Part shown: positions 1-8,162 of the stretch, one piece after another
How the letters are laid out: every line of letters begins with the position of its first letter
How positions within the stretch are numbered: the first letter of the stretch is position 1
Assembly: GCF_013823385.1 (NCBI RefSeq)
Contig: NZ_PNMA01000032.1
Span: forward strand, 1 to 38,031
Length of the DNA stretch: 38,031 nucleotides
Source: Hyphomonas sp.
Lineage (GTDB): Bacteria > Pseudomonadota > Alphaproteobacteria > Caulobacterales > Hyphomonadaceae
Reading direction: 5' to 3'
Made by a program: the position numbers and the translations under genes
The notes under the pieces: model-generated
Database searches by the model: none
Told to the model about the DNA's origin: nothing
Seen by the model: only the letters and a program-made list of their open reading frames with translations

Positions 1-1
1 C

Positions 2-130
2 GCCCTGCTGGCGGCCACCTGCGCCGAAGAAGACACCCCGCCGGCGCCTGTTCCGGCGTTTGCCATTCTGCTGCCAGCCATGCCGCAAACGCAATCGGGG
101 CAGGCCGCAGCCCACCCCGACACGTCTTAA
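2..130 (+). CDS. C-terminal fragment of an unidentified protein (cut by window start)
   Basis: An open frame enters from the window edge and stops at TAA 128-130. It encodes about 42 residues, rich in Ala and Pro, starting ALLAATCAEED. No domain can be recognised from so short a tail. It is called only because the frame is open from the edge and is followed by non-coding repeat sequence. It could be a chance open frame. Confidence 0.3.
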   Translation, partial: ALLAATCAEEDTPPAPVPAFAILLPAMPQTQSGQAAAHPDTS

Positions 131-221
131 GCTCATTTTCCGCCCCCGGATCACCGGGGATCAGCACTTTTGCCGGGCAGCCCGAGGGTTGCGCCGGCTA
201 AAGGTGTTGGAGAAAGCCAAA

Positions 222-378
222 CCTCTCCTTTCCATCGTCACACTCGATGCGCGCTAGCGCATCTGAGTGCCCATCTCCCACCTTCTCCTCATGCTCAAGC
301 GGATAGATCGGGAGATGGGCGCTCAGATGAACCCCGCTTGCGCGGTGTCCATCGAGCGTGACGAACGGAAAGGAAAGG
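222..378. repeat. Long imperfect inverted repeat (MITE/RIME-like)
   Basis: The left arm (about 222-280) and right arm (about 309-378) are imperfect reverse complements. Shared blocks include CTTTCC, CGTCAC-CTCGATG, CATCTGAG and GCCCATCTCCC, with small indels between them. The element fills most of the gap between the gene fragment at the window start and the 3' end of the epoxide-hydrolase-like gene. No transposase is present, so it would be a non-autonomous element or an intergenic palindromic repeat. The rest of 131-427 shows nothing else. Confidence 0.65.
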
Positions 379-427
379 GCGCTTGAAACGGCTGCTCAGA
401 TCGGCTCGTAAGGGAACACGCTGGCCG

Positions 428-1411
428 TTACACCACGCGGCCTTTCAGAGACTTCAGCCACGGCACAAGCGCCGCATTCACCTCGGCTGGCCGCTCCTGC
501 TGGGTCCAGTGGCCGCAGCCGGGCAGCACTTCGGCCACCTCCAGATGGGGCACAAAGCTCCGCATCCGGCCAATCGGATCCTCGATCATGCCAAAGCCGG
601 AATAGGCCGGGTCCTTGTCCCCGGCGATGAACAGGGCGGGCTGCCCGATCTTCCGGTCCTTGTAGGCCTGCAGGAATTCCCAGTCGCGCGTATGGTTGCG
701 GTAGCGCGACAGCGGGCCGAAAAAGCCCGAGCCTTCAAACTCGCGCGTGTAATAATCAAGATCTGCCTCGCTCATCCAGGCGCCGATGGTTTCGGGCGGA
801 TGAAGCCCGTCCATCAGCGGGAAGTCCGACGGCTGGTCCACCGGAAAATCCCCGCGCTTCGCCTGCCCGGAAATTGCGTGGTAAAAGCCCTTGAGGAACC
901 GGCGCGGCTCGGCCTCGAAGGCTGCTTCGGCCCGGCCCGGCTCACGGAAATAGGACTGGTAGAAGAATTTGTTCCGGTCATCCCAAACCTGCTTGATGAC
1001 GAGATCGAACGAGACCTGCGGCACGCCGAAATAGGGCACGGACATCGCCGCCACCGCCGCGATCCGGTCTGGATGGATCAGGGACGTGTTCCACACCTGC
1101 GGCGCGCCCCAGTCATGGCCGATCAGAATGAAGGGCGCATCCGGCGACAGCGCCTTGCCGACGCCGAGAATGTCCCCGATCAGCGCTTCCATCCGGTAAT
1201 CGGGCACAGTGCCGGGCTTTGACGAGCCGCCATAGCCGCGCACATCCATTGCCGCCGCCGTGAAGCCGGCCTCGGCAACCGGCCCGATCTGATGGCGCCA
1301 GGAATACCAGCTCTCGGGAAAGCCATGCACCAACAGCGCCAGCGGGCCAGCGCCTTCGACGGCCACACGGATCTGTGCCTCGCCTGCATCAATCATCCGG
1401 AATTCCGGCAT
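428..1411 (-). CDS. Alpha/beta hydrolase, epoxide hydrolase-like
   Basis: A 327-residue alpha/beta hydrolase of the epoxide hydrolase branch. HGFPESWYSWRHQ (residues 29-41) carries the HGxP oxyanion motif. The nucleophile motif is GHDWGA, with Asp100 in place of Ser, as in epoxide hydrolases and haloalkane dehalogenases. The catalytic His is probably H301 in GCGHW near the C-terminus. It likely hydrolyses a small epoxide to a diol through a covalent ester; the substrate is unknown. No signal peptide is seen, so it is probably cytoplasmic. The ATG at 1411 is chosen because GGGAGG lies 7 bases upstream; a TTG five codons earlier would place the ribosome site inside the gene. It is divergent from the crotonase gene, with about 180 bp between them for both promoters. 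Confidence 0.88.
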   Translation of the reverse strand: MPEFRMIDAGEAQIRVAVEGAGPLALLVHGFPESWYSWRHQIGPVAEAGFTAAAMDVRGYGGSSKPGTVPDYRMEALIGDILGVGKALSPDAPFILIGHDWGAPQVWNTSLIHPDRIAAVAAMSVPYFGVPQVSFDLVIKQVWDDRNKFFYQSYFREPGRAEAAFEAEPRRFLKGFYHAISGQAKRGDFPVDQPSDFPLMDGLHPPETIGAWMSEADLDYYTREFEGSGFFGPLSRYRNHTRDWEFLQAYKDRKIGQPALFIAGDKDPAYSGFGMIEDPIGRMRSFVPHLEVAEVLPGCGHWTQQERPAEVNAALVPWLKSLKGRVV

Positions 1412-1591
1412 GGCATATCCTCCCAATCTCTCCCCGCAAAGCTGCGACAGGGCAGGGCCGCTGGCAAGCAGGGCCGCCGCGTAAAGCGGGCGCGGGCGGC
1501 CAGGAGTTTACGCCGGGGCGGGGATTGCGCCCGGGCCCCGCCAGACGCAAGCTTTCCCCAAAACAAGAATAACACCCTGGGAGGAACAGAT

Positions 1592-2380
1592 ATGACAGCG
1601 CATCATATCAAGCTTGCGAAAGAGGATGATGGCATTGCCATCCTGACCATTGACCGGCCGGAAAAGCGCGGCGCCATGACCTTTGCGATGCTCTATGCCT
1701 TCATCGAGAAGGTGCGGGAAGTCTCCGCCGATGACGCCATCCGTGTCCTGATCGTGACAGGCTCGGGCGGCAGCTTCTGCGCCGGAACGGATCTGGCCGA
1801 CCTCTCCACCAAGCCGGGCGAAACGCGCGGCGTGCGCGGCGAGGCGCATGAGGGGGATGTCTGGTGGCCGCTCGTTTCCTGCCCCAAACCGGTGATCGGG
1901 GCGATTGACGGCAACGCCGTCGGCATGGGCGCGGAATTCTCCAGCCAGTGCGATGTGCGCATCATCACGCCGCGCACGCGCTTTGCCTGGAACTTCGCCC
2001 ATCGCGGCCTCGTGCCCGATACCGGCGCGGGCAGCTGGCTGCTGCCCCGCATCATCGGGCCAAGCCGCGCGTTGCGCCTGCTCTATTCCGGCGCTTTCCT
2101 CGAAGCCGAAGAAGCCCTCGCCATCGGCTATGCCAATGCCATCGCCGAGCCCGAGACCCTGCTGGACGCCGCCCGCGCCGAGGCGCGGCGGTATCTGGCC
2201 TCCTCGCCCTTCTCCATCCGCCGGATGAAGGAGCTGGTATGGAAGGGTCTTGAGCGCGATGTGGCCGATCACATGCAGGCGCATGTCACGGCGCTGTCAG
2301 CCTGTTTCAAATCCGCCGATCACAAGGAAGGGGTTGCCTCCTTCCTTGAGAAACGCCCGGCCAGGTTCACAGGCAAATAG
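1592..2380 (+). CDS. Enoyl-CoA hydratase/isomerase (crotonase) family protein
   Basis: A 262-residue crotonase-fold protein acting on acyl-CoA thioesters. The oxyanion-hole regions are SFCAGTDL (61-68) and GNAVGMGAE (107-115). Glu115 aligns with the first catalytic Glu of enoyl-CoA hydratase. The second Glu, normally in a PEI motif, is a Phe here. Instead Asp143 sits in VPDTGAGSWLLPR, as in PaaG-like isomerases. This argues for an isomerase or another crotonase activity rather than a classical hydratase. The ATG at 1592 is preceded by GGGAGGAACAGAT; the same frame is open further upstream, but that sequence is not protein-like. Its role is probably fatty or aromatic acid breakdown; the natural substrate cannot be told from sequence. 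Confidence 0.9.
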   Translation: MTAHHIKLAKEDDGIAILTIDRPEKRGAMTFAMLYAFIEKVREVSADDAIRVLIVTGSGGSFCAGTDLADLSTKPGETRGVRGEAHEGDVWWPLVSCPKPVIGAIDGNAVGMGAEFSSQCDVRIITPRTRFAWNFAHRGLVPDTGAGSWLLPRIIGPSRALRLLYSGAFLEAEEALAIGYANAIAEPETLLDAARAEARRYLASSPFSIRRMKELVWKGLERDVADHMQAHVTALSACFKSADHKEGVASFLEKRPARFTGK

Positions 2381-2386
2381 CGCGCG

Positions 2387-2755
2387 TCAGCCCATCACGA
2401 AGGCGTTGAGCTTGTTGCCGTCGAGATCGCGGAAATAGCCGGCATAGAAGGTGTCGCCGCGCGGGCCGGGCGGGCCTTCGCAGGTGCCGCCCTGGCTGAG
2501 GGCAATGGCGTGCAGCCGGTCGACCTGCGCCTTGTCCCTGGCCTGAAGGGCCACCATCACGCCATTGCCGACGCTCATCTTGTTGCCGTCATGGGGATAG
2601 CAGATGCCGATGCCCGCCGGGCCATCGGGCGTGCCCCAGGCAATGAAGGTCTCGGTGGAGAACATGCGGGGCGTGCCAAGCTCCTCCGCAATTGCATCAT
2701 AGAATTTTGCGGCCCGGTCGAGATCCGTTGTTCCGAGTGTCACATAGCCGATCAT
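2387..2755 (-). CDS. VOC (glyoxalase/bleomycin resistance) superfamily protein
   Basis: A 122-residue protein with the paired beta-alpha-beta-beta-beta layout of vicinal-oxygen-chelate proteins. It starts MIGYVTLGTTDLDRAAKFYD and ends near FRDLDGNKLNAFVMG. The usual first metal ligand (His in HVTL) is Tyr, and the terminal Glu after DGN is absent. It is therefore unlikely to be a glyoxalase I type metalloenzyme and may bind a ligand instead. The start at 2755 follows a clear AAGGAGG. It converges on the crotonase gene with only 6 bases between stops, and diverges from the quinone oxidoreductase upstream. Confidence 0.85.
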   Translation of the reverse strand: MIGYVTLGTTDLDRAAKFYDAIAEELGTPRMFSTETFIAWGTPDGPAGIGICYPHDGNKMSVGNGVMVALQARDKAQVDRLHAIALSQGGTCEGPPGPRGDTFYAGYFRDLDGNKLNAFVMG

Positions 2756-2877
2756 GTTTGCCTCCTTCAGCCATGAGTCGAACATAACAAGAACAAACTG
2801 CCCTGTCGAGCGGCAGGATCGAAAATTGACGTTGGGGGGCATATGCGCTTCATAGCGGACGCAAGAGGAGATACCCC

Positions 2878-3855
2878 ATGACGCAGACCGCCCCCTATGC
2901 CATCCGTATACAGAAAACAGGCGGGCCGGAGGTGCTCGAGGTTCAGGCGATGGAGCCGCGCGCGCCCGGCGCGGGTGAAGCGCTGGTGCGCCAGACCGCC
3001 GTGGGCCTCAATTTCATCGACACCTATCACCGCTCCGGCCTCTATCCGCTGAAGCTGCCGGTGACGCTTGGCTCTGAGGCGGCCGGTGTGGTCGAGGCGG
3101 TGGGCGAGGGCGTGACCGGTGTGAAGCCCGGCGACCGCGTGGCCTATCTCGCCGGCGGCACCTATGCGACCCACTATACCGGCCCGGCCGCGAGCCTCGT
3201 CAAACTGCCCGATTTCGTCAGCGATGAAGAAGGCGCCGCCATCATGCTGAAGGGGCTGACGGCCTGGATGCTGCTATTTGAAATCCGCCCGGTAAAGCCT
3301 GAGGATACAGTGCTGATCTGGGCGCCCGTCGGCGGGGTCGGCTCGATCCTCACGCCCTGGGCGGCGCATCTCGGCGCCCGCGTGATCGGTGTCACCTCAA
3401 GCGAGGAGAAGGCGGCCAAGGCAAAGGCGCTCGGCGCTTCGGAAGTCGTGGTCGGCTATGACAGGGTTGCCGCGAAAGTCCGTGAGCTGAATGGTGGCAA
3501 GGGCGTCGACATTGCCTTCGACAGCGTCGGCAGGATTTCGGCGGAGGCCTCGCTCGGCAGCCTGAAGCCGCGCGGCTGGTTCATCACCTATGGCAACGCG
3601 TCGGGCCCGGTCGATCCGATCCCGCCCGCCCGCCTTGCCCAAGGGGGCAGCCTCGTGATGACGCGCCCCGGCGTGTTCAACTTCATCCAGGCGCCCGGCG
3701 CGCTGGCGCGCGGGGCAGGCCTCGTCTTCGATGCGCTGAAGGCGGGCGTGTTCAAGGCTGATATCGGCCAGCGTTTTGCCCTGAAAGATGCTGCCGAGGC
3801 GCACAAAGCGCTCGAAAGCGGCAAGACAACCGGCGCGACCATTCTGACCCCGTGA
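2878..3855 (+). CDS. Quinone oxidoreductase (zinc-independent MDR family)
   Basis: A 325-residue medium-chain dehydrogenase/reductase of the NADPH:quinone reductase type. The N-terminal GroES-like domain contains GSEAAGVVEAVGEGVTGVKPG and lacks the Cys/His zinc ligands of alcohol dehydrogenases. The Rossmann motif is APVGGVGSILTPWAAHLGA. Length matches the family (about 325). It likely reduces quinones or alpha,beta-unsaturated carbonyls in the cytoplasm. AGGAGA lies just upstream of the ATG. Its stop overlaps the start of the next gene, so the two are translationally coupled. Confidence 0.9.
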   Translation: MTQTAPYAIRIQKTGGPEVLEVQAMEPRAPGAGEALVRQTAVGLNFIDTYHRSGLYPLKLPVTLGSEAAGVVEAVGEGVTGVKPGDRVAYLAGGTYATHYTGPAASLVKLPDFVSDEEGAAIMLKGLTAWMLLFEIRPVKPEDTVLIWAPVGGVGSILTPWAAHLGARVIGVTSSEEKAAKAKALGASEVVVGYDRVAAKVRELNGGKGVDIAFDSVGRISAEASLGSLKPRGWFITYGNASGPVDPIPPARLAQGGSLVMTRPGVFNFIQAPGALARGAGLVFDALKAGVFKADIGQRFALKDAAEAHKALESGKTTGATILTP

Positions 3856-4433
3856 TGCGCACGCCGATCGCGCATGCGCTGTCTCTTGCCTTGCACCCGG
3901 CGATCCTGATGCCGGGGGCGGCCGGTCTCGCTGCCGTCCTTGGCGGCGCGCCCGCGAAGACGACACATGCCATCCTGCTGGCCACAGCCGGCGCGGCGGC
4001 GGCGGTGTTCCTCTTCGCGATCGTCCAGGTGCGGCGCGGCAAATGGGCCGATGCCGATGCCTCTGTTCCGGAAGAACGCCGCCAGCTGAATGTCTTCCTG
4101 GGGGTGCTGCTCGCGGCCGGCGCGGCCCTCGCCGGGTTCAGTGCGCAGCCTCAGGCCCTCGCGTTGGGCTTTGGGCTGTCAGCCGCGATCATCATTGCCG
4201 CGCTTGCTCTGTCACGATGGCTGAAGCTCTCTCTTCATACGGCTTTTGCCGTGTTGGCCGCCGGCCTTTTCTGGCCAGACCTGCGCTATGTCTCGGTTGG
4301 GCTCGCCCTTGCGGGCCTTGCGGCCTGGTCGCGGCTGCATCTGAGGCGGCACACTCCCAGCGAAGTTTTGGCCGGGGGCGCGGCGGGCGCGCTGGCGGCG
4401 ATCACGTTTCAGGCAGCCTTTGCCGCGCTCTAG
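3855..4433 (+). CDS. PAP2-like membrane phosphatase family protein with divergent motifs
   Basis: About 192 residues with several hydrophobic segments. The C-terminus carries SRLHLRRHTPSEVLAGG, which fits SRx5Hx3D of PAP2 phosphatases with Glu in place of Asp. KLSLHTAFAV sits where PSGH normally lies, with only the His kept. RGKWADADASVPEERR probably replaces the first motif. It may act on a lipid phosphate in the inner membrane, but the divergent motifs leave activity uncertain. The stop of the quinone oxidoreductase and this ATG share one base (TGATG). A GTG one codon earlier would give a 4-base overlap. Confidence 0.75.
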   Translation: MRTPIAHALSLALHPAILMPGAAGLAAVLGGAPAKTTHAILLATAGAAAAVFLFAIVQVRRGKWADADASVPEERRQLNVFLGVLLAAGAALAGFSAQPQALALGFGLSAAIIIAALALSRWLKLSLHTAFAVLAAGLFWPDLRYVSVGLALAGLAAWSRLHLRRHTPSEVLAGGAAGALAAITFQAAFAAL

Positions 4434-4526
4434 CCTCGCGCAAAATTCGTTTGGTCCCGCATATTTTCTGGCGCCTCGCAGCGATCATTCCCATATCCCC
4501 TTAATAATTGCGGAGCCCGGCCGGCC

Positions 4527-5009
4527 ATGGACCTTTCAGCCCTCATCGCCCTCGGCGTATTCATTGCCCTGAATTTCCTTGCTGCCTCCAGCGGGGCCTT
4601 CTTCCGGCCCGGCGATTGGTATGAGCAGCTTGCCAAGCCCGGCTGGACACCGCCCAACTGGGCCTTTCCGGTCGTCTGGTCGGTTCTGTTTCTGATGAAT
4701 GCGGTTTCGGGGTGGCTCGTCTGGCAGGCGGCCGGCACAGGGGCGGGGCTTTCACTTGGTGTCTATGCAGCCAGCCTGGTGGTCAATGCCAGCTGGTCGG
4801 CGGTCTTCTTTGGCCTGCGCCGTATGGATATGGGCCTCGGAGTGGTTGTCCTGCTCTGGGTGTCGATCCTCGCCATCGCCTTTCTGTTCTGGCCATACAG
4901 CCCGGTCGCGGCGGCGCTCCAGCTGCCCTATCTCCTCTGGGTCACGATCGCGACGGCGCTGAACTTCACCGTGCTGCGCATGAACCCGGCCGAAGCCCGC
5001 TCGGCCTGA
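4527..5009 (+). CDS. tspO: TspO/MBR family tryptophan-rich sensory protein
   Basis: A 160-residue, five-helix membrane protein of the TspO/peripheral benzodiazepine receptor family. Diagnostic stretches are WYEQLAKPGWTPPNWAFPVVW near residue 35, the NASWSAVFFGLR segment, and LPYLLWVTIATALNFTVLRMNP at the end. These proteins bind porphyrins and sterol-like ligands; in alphaproteobacteria TspO modulates tetrapyrrole-linked gene expression. Length is normal. The ribosome site is weak (GCGGAG, distant). It stands alone on the plus strand, about 90 bp after the PAP2-like gene. Confidence 0.93.
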   Translation: MDLSALIALGVFIALNFLAASSGAFFRPGDWYEQLAKPGWTPPNWAFPVVWSVLFLMNAVSGWLVWQAAGTGAGLSLGVYAASLVVNASWSAVFFGLRRMDMGLGVVVLLWVSILAIAFLFWPYSPVAAALQLPYLLWVTIATALNFTVLRMNPAEARSA

Positions 5010-5112
5010 TCGCCTGCAGGATCAACGGCGGGGTCCCGGCCCTGACGGCGTCCACCATTCCGCCGCAATCGGCGCGCAGCATTGCTGCGTGAACGGAGGA
5101 GGATGCGGGTTC

Positions 5113-5589
5113 ATGAGGGTGGGAGTGACAGGGCTGGCTTTGCTGATTGTCGCAGCGTGCGCGTATGGCGGCCCCGCGCCGCAGACGGTTGGCGAAATTC
5201 ATCAGGCCAATGACTGGCAGTATGGGGAGGGTGAGCAGCTGCAGGCGGTGCTGGCGCGTGAATTCGCGCGCATTGCGTCCAGGGCGGGCCGCGCCGCCAC
5301 GCTGGGCCAGTTGCAGGCGGCGGGATATGAATGCAGCTATGGCGAAGGTCATGAAGACTATCCCGAGCCGGCCGCGGTCTGTGCCTACAGCTTTGCCACC
5401 CGGGCCTGCCAGATGGACTGGGAACTGAGCCTGACCAGCGATCCGGCGCGCCCTGACAGCGTGGACTGGACAGATGCCGTCTTCCGCCGCGACTGCGTGG
5501 GGACAGCGGATGACTGGCCGGGGCCGGTCAATTCCGAAATCGACAGCCAACTTCGGACAGGCCCCGCCAAGTCGTGGAACTCCGATTGA
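5113..5589 (+). CDS. Small putative lipoprotein of unknown function
   Basis: 158 residues starting MRVGVTGLALLIVAACAYGG. That is a short signal peptide ending in a lipobox-like VAAC, so it is probably a lipoprotein anchored at Cys. The mature part has several Cys residues (ECSYG, VCAYS, RACQMDW, RRDCVG) that could form disulfides in the periplasm. I do not recognise a family. GGAGGAGG precedes the chosen ATG by about 10 bases. A GTG at 5089 in the same frame would bury the ribosome site. It is followed by about 170 bases with no gene. Confidence 0.65.
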   Translation: MRVGVTGLALLIVAACAYGGPAPQTVGEIHQANDWQYGEGEQLQAVLAREFARIASRAGRAATLGQLQAAGYECSYGEGHEDYPEPAAVCAYSFATRACQMDWELSLTSDPARPDSVDWTDAVFRRDCVGTADDWPGPVNSEIDSQLRTGPAKSWNSD

Positions 5590-5760
5590 CCAGCCGTGTC
5601 GCAAGTCTTCAGGCCAAACAGCCTGATGGTCATCGGCTTTGGCTCCTGCAATCGTAGCGCGGGCAAGTATTAAGCCAAGCGCCACGTTCAATCAGCTCTA
5701 CACGACGGTGAGCTCTAAAAGCCAATTGTCCTCAAGTTCACTCAACAAAAGCGAAGCTGC

Positions 5761-6162
5761 TCAATTGCATTCGTTCGAGACCGTGCAGCCTGCCACAACA
5801 ACTGCAACCCCTTTGATCGCCGCTAAAGTTATGAAATTTGCATTCGCATCTGTCATGGAACTCGAAATGACATATCCATTCGAGTTGAGATCGGCCTTAC
5901 CCTTCACCCAATAATACGCTCCATCGGTCCCGTAAAATGAAAGGACGCCTTCGCCATAATACCCGTCCGAAAAAGATTCGCAGACTGTCATCTGGAATTG
6001 CTTTGAGCTTTTGAAAGTCACAATCGGCGTTGAATCAGTATCGAGTTTCGATTGTATGGCATCCCTGACCCAGCTTGCTCCTTGTCGAGAGCATTCAGCC
6101 GATACCGGCGCTGCAATAGCGACGGAAACAGTCAAAATGAAAACCCACTTACCAACTTGCAT
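5761..6162 (-). CDS. Secreted orphan protein, A+T-rich gene
   Basis: 133 residues with a clear Sec signal peptide: MQVGKWVFILTVSVAIAAPVSA, cleaved before ECS. The mature protein is about 110 residues, with Cys at both ends and in the middle. It contains DSTPIVTFKSSKQFQMTVCE and a closing stretch AVVVAGCTVSNECN. No family is recognised. GGAGGGTGG lies just upstream of the ATG at 6162. Base composition and codon use (AAA, ATT, TCA, GAT) are visibly more A+T-rich than the flanking genes, which suggests recent acquisition. The flanks, about 5590-5760 and 6163-6382, hold nothing I can name. Confidence 0.7.
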   Translation of the reverse strand: MQVGKWVFILTVSVAIAAPVSAECSRQGASWVRDAIQSKLDTDSTPIVTFKSSKQFQMTVCESFSDGYYGEGVLSFYGTDGAYYWVKGKADLNSNGYVISSSMTDANANFITLAAIKGVAVVVAGCTVSNECN

Positions 6163-6382
6163 TGCCCCACCCTCCAATCTGTAGGGGAACAATATCATTA
6201 ACAGGGATGAATGTCAGCTCGCCATTCCTGGAACAAGCAATACAAAATCATGACTTCCACAGGCCGCGCAGAATTCCGATGATCGGGCCCATGCCGGGTT
6301 GCGCCGATGACGCCCCCAGCGCCGGGAGCCGGCATGCGTGTTCCCGCGGGCCTTCCCCACAGGGACGTTTGTTCAGCGTGCT

Positions 6383-7219
6383 CTATGAGGGAGGCGGGCG
6401 CACGCGCCGCTGCGCCTCAACCGGAATATCCGCTCCCGGACGGCGCCCGCCGGAAAGCATGCGCCGGGTGATCCGCTCATAATGCTGGATGAAGCGTTCC
6501 GTCCAGGCGCGCCGCTCTGCCGGCATCGCCTCGCCCCTGGCCTGCCAGAGGGCCGCCTCCTGTTCCAGCCGCCAGCTGAGTACCGCGTCAAATCCCGGCG
6601 CCAGGATGTGGCAGAAACCATCGGCGCTGTCCCAGAGGGCGGCATAGTCCCCAGCGAGCGCCTCTTCCTGAAACCTTCGCCAGACGCCGGAGCTGTCTTC
6701 GGCCTCCACCGCATTGAGGGGCGGGGCATCGGCGGCGCCCGCATCCGGCAGCGCGCCCATCATCCAGCCCTCGATCACGATAGCCGCCGGGCGCCCTGAG
6801 AAGCGGGGCCAGGTCTCGTGCGCGGCCCGGTCGTCGGCGAGCTTGTCAAAGGCGGGGATCACTGTCTCGGAAGTGTCCGTGGCGGCGCGCAGACGGGCAA
6901 CTGTTTCGCGCAGCAGGGCCAGATCATGCGTGCCCGGAGGGCCGCGCGTCGCAAGGAGCGGGCTGATGCGGCGGGCAAGCTCTGCCCGCTCGGCCTGTGT
7001 CAGGTAGAAGTCGTCAAGGCTTGCCTTTGCAACCGGCTCGGGCAGCATCGAAACAGCCTGGCGCAGAGCGGTTGACTTGCCCGAGCCTTGCGCCCCGGAG
7101 AGAAACAGCAGCGGGATGCGTCCGGACGGGGCGGCCTCGACCGCACGGCGGATCCAGGCGGCGACAAGCGGCGCGATTTCGCTAGGCGGCTCGCTGGCAG
7201 GAGGGGTGGCGCCAGCCAT
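6383..7219 (-). CDS. P-loop kinase, D-glycerate 3-kinase-like
   Basis: A 278-residue P-loop kinase of the uridine kinase/plant-type glycerate 3-kinase group. The Walker A is SGAQGSGKST (about 41-50). KASLDDFYLT and RGPPGTHD are the family marks, and IVIEGWMMG is the Walker B-like strand. It likely phosphorylates D-glycerate or a similar small substrate in the cytoplasm. The ATG at 7219 starts 4 bases after the stop of the M23 peptidase gene, so it is the last gene of a three-gene minus-strand operon. The open frame extends upstream, but that part overlaps the peptidase gene and is not protein-like. Confidence 0.82.
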   Translation of the reverse strand: MAGATPPASEPPSEIAPLVAAWIRRAVEAAPSGRIPLLFLSGAQGSGKSTALRQAVSMLPEPVAKASLDDFYLTQAERAELARRISPLLATRGPPGTHDLALLRETVARLRAATDTSETVIPAFDKLADDRAAHETWPRFSGRPAAIVIEGWMMGALPDAGAADAPPLNAVEAEDSSGVWRRFQEEALAGDYAALWDSADGFCHILAPGFDAVLSWRLEQEAALWQARGEAMPAERRAWTERFIQHYERITRRMLSGGRRPGADIPVEAQRRVRPPPS

Positions 7220-7223
7220 GGCG

Positions 7224-8162
7224 TCAGTCTTTGACGGGCAGGTCGAGCAGAAGCGCCGGATCGATATAATAGTCCCCGCCCCGGTTCTCCGTATCCGGAT
7301 TACGCCACTTGACCGCCCAGTGAAGATGCGGGCCCGTGCTGCGGCCGGTGTTTCCCGTCTTGGCAATCAGGTCGCCGCGCTTGACTTCGTCGCCGGCAGC
7401 GACGTCCACGGCCGAGAGGTGCATGAACACCGAGAGCAGGCCGTGACCATGATCGAGGAAAATGGTGCCGCCTTCATAATAGAGGTCAGGGTCTGCCAGC
7501 GTCACGATCCCGTCGGCCGGCGCGATGACCGGAGTGCCCACCGGGGCAGCAAGGTCAAAGCCCTGATGCACCGACATCGACTCGCATGGCTTGCCGCTGG
7601 TCTTGGAGACGCCGACATATTTCCGCGTGGGACCAAAGGGAGAAGACGGCGGCGCATCCGCCGGCAGGATGAACCCGTCCAGCGCGCCCCGGCCGGTATT
7701 GAGGCTGGCAAAGCCCGCCTCTTTCTTGGTCCAGCTGTCGGCGGCATGCGCCTTCTGGGCCGGCGTGCGCGCATCGATCTTGTCGCAGTCAAAGCCGGGC
7801 ACGACGCGCAGTTCATCCTCGCGCGGGGCGATGGCGAGGGGGATGCTGACCCCGCCGCGGCGCACATCGATTTCGGCGGGCATCGTGCGCGGCAGGCCAT
7901 ATTGCGCCGTTCCCGTTTCGCCCGCGATCAGCTTCGTTTCGCCGAACTCGACAAGGCTGCCCGGCTCGGCCGGGCAGATGATCAGGCCGCCCTGTTTGAG
8001 AATGCCGAAACAGGTGGCCGTTTCTTCAGGGGGGATGGCCGCTTCGGTTTCCGGCGGCGCCAGGACAGGCGGCTCTGACGGGGTTGCCGCCACGGAGCAT
8101 CCCGCAAGCAGGAGTAGCGCAGCAATCAGCGGTGTGGAAAAGCAGCCCGCAGCGGCCCGCAT
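7224..8162 (-). CDS. M23 family metallopeptidase lipoprotein (LytM-like)
   Basis: 312 residues. The signal peptide ends in a lipobox (ALLLLAGC, Cys about 23), followed by a Pro/Glu-rich linker. The C-terminal M23 domain has HQGFDLAAPVGTPV and, further on, GPHLHWAVKW. Together these supply the HxxxD and HxH zinc ligands, so it should be an active peptidoglycan endopeptidase at the cell envelope. Its ATG overlaps the DUF2093 stop by one base (TGATG), showing translational coupling. The glycerate-kinase-like gene follows 4 bases after its stop. A longer reading frame runs upstream through the DUF2093 gene in another frame and is not used. Confidence 0.9.
   Translation of the reverse strand: MRAAAGCFSTPLIAALLLLAGCSVAATPSEPPVLAPPETEAAIPPEETATCFGILKQGGLIICPAEPGSLVEFGETKLIAGETGTAQYGLPRTMPAEIDVRRGGVSIPLAIAPREDELRVVPGFDCDKIDARTPAQKAHAADSWTKKEAGFASLNTGRGALDGFILPADAPPSSPFGPTRKYVGVSKTSGKPCESMSVHQGFDLAAPVGTPVIAPADGIVTLADPDLYYEGGTIFLDHGHGLLSVFMHLSAVDVAAGDEVKRGDLIAKTGNTGRSTGPHLHWAVKWRNPDTENRGGDYYIDPALLLDLPVKD

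Noticed and set aside
7077..8078. 333-codon plus-strand frame opposite the M23 and kinase genes
   Set aside because: It is a shadow of two genes with clear catalytic motifs and operon spacing, and it has no domain of its own.
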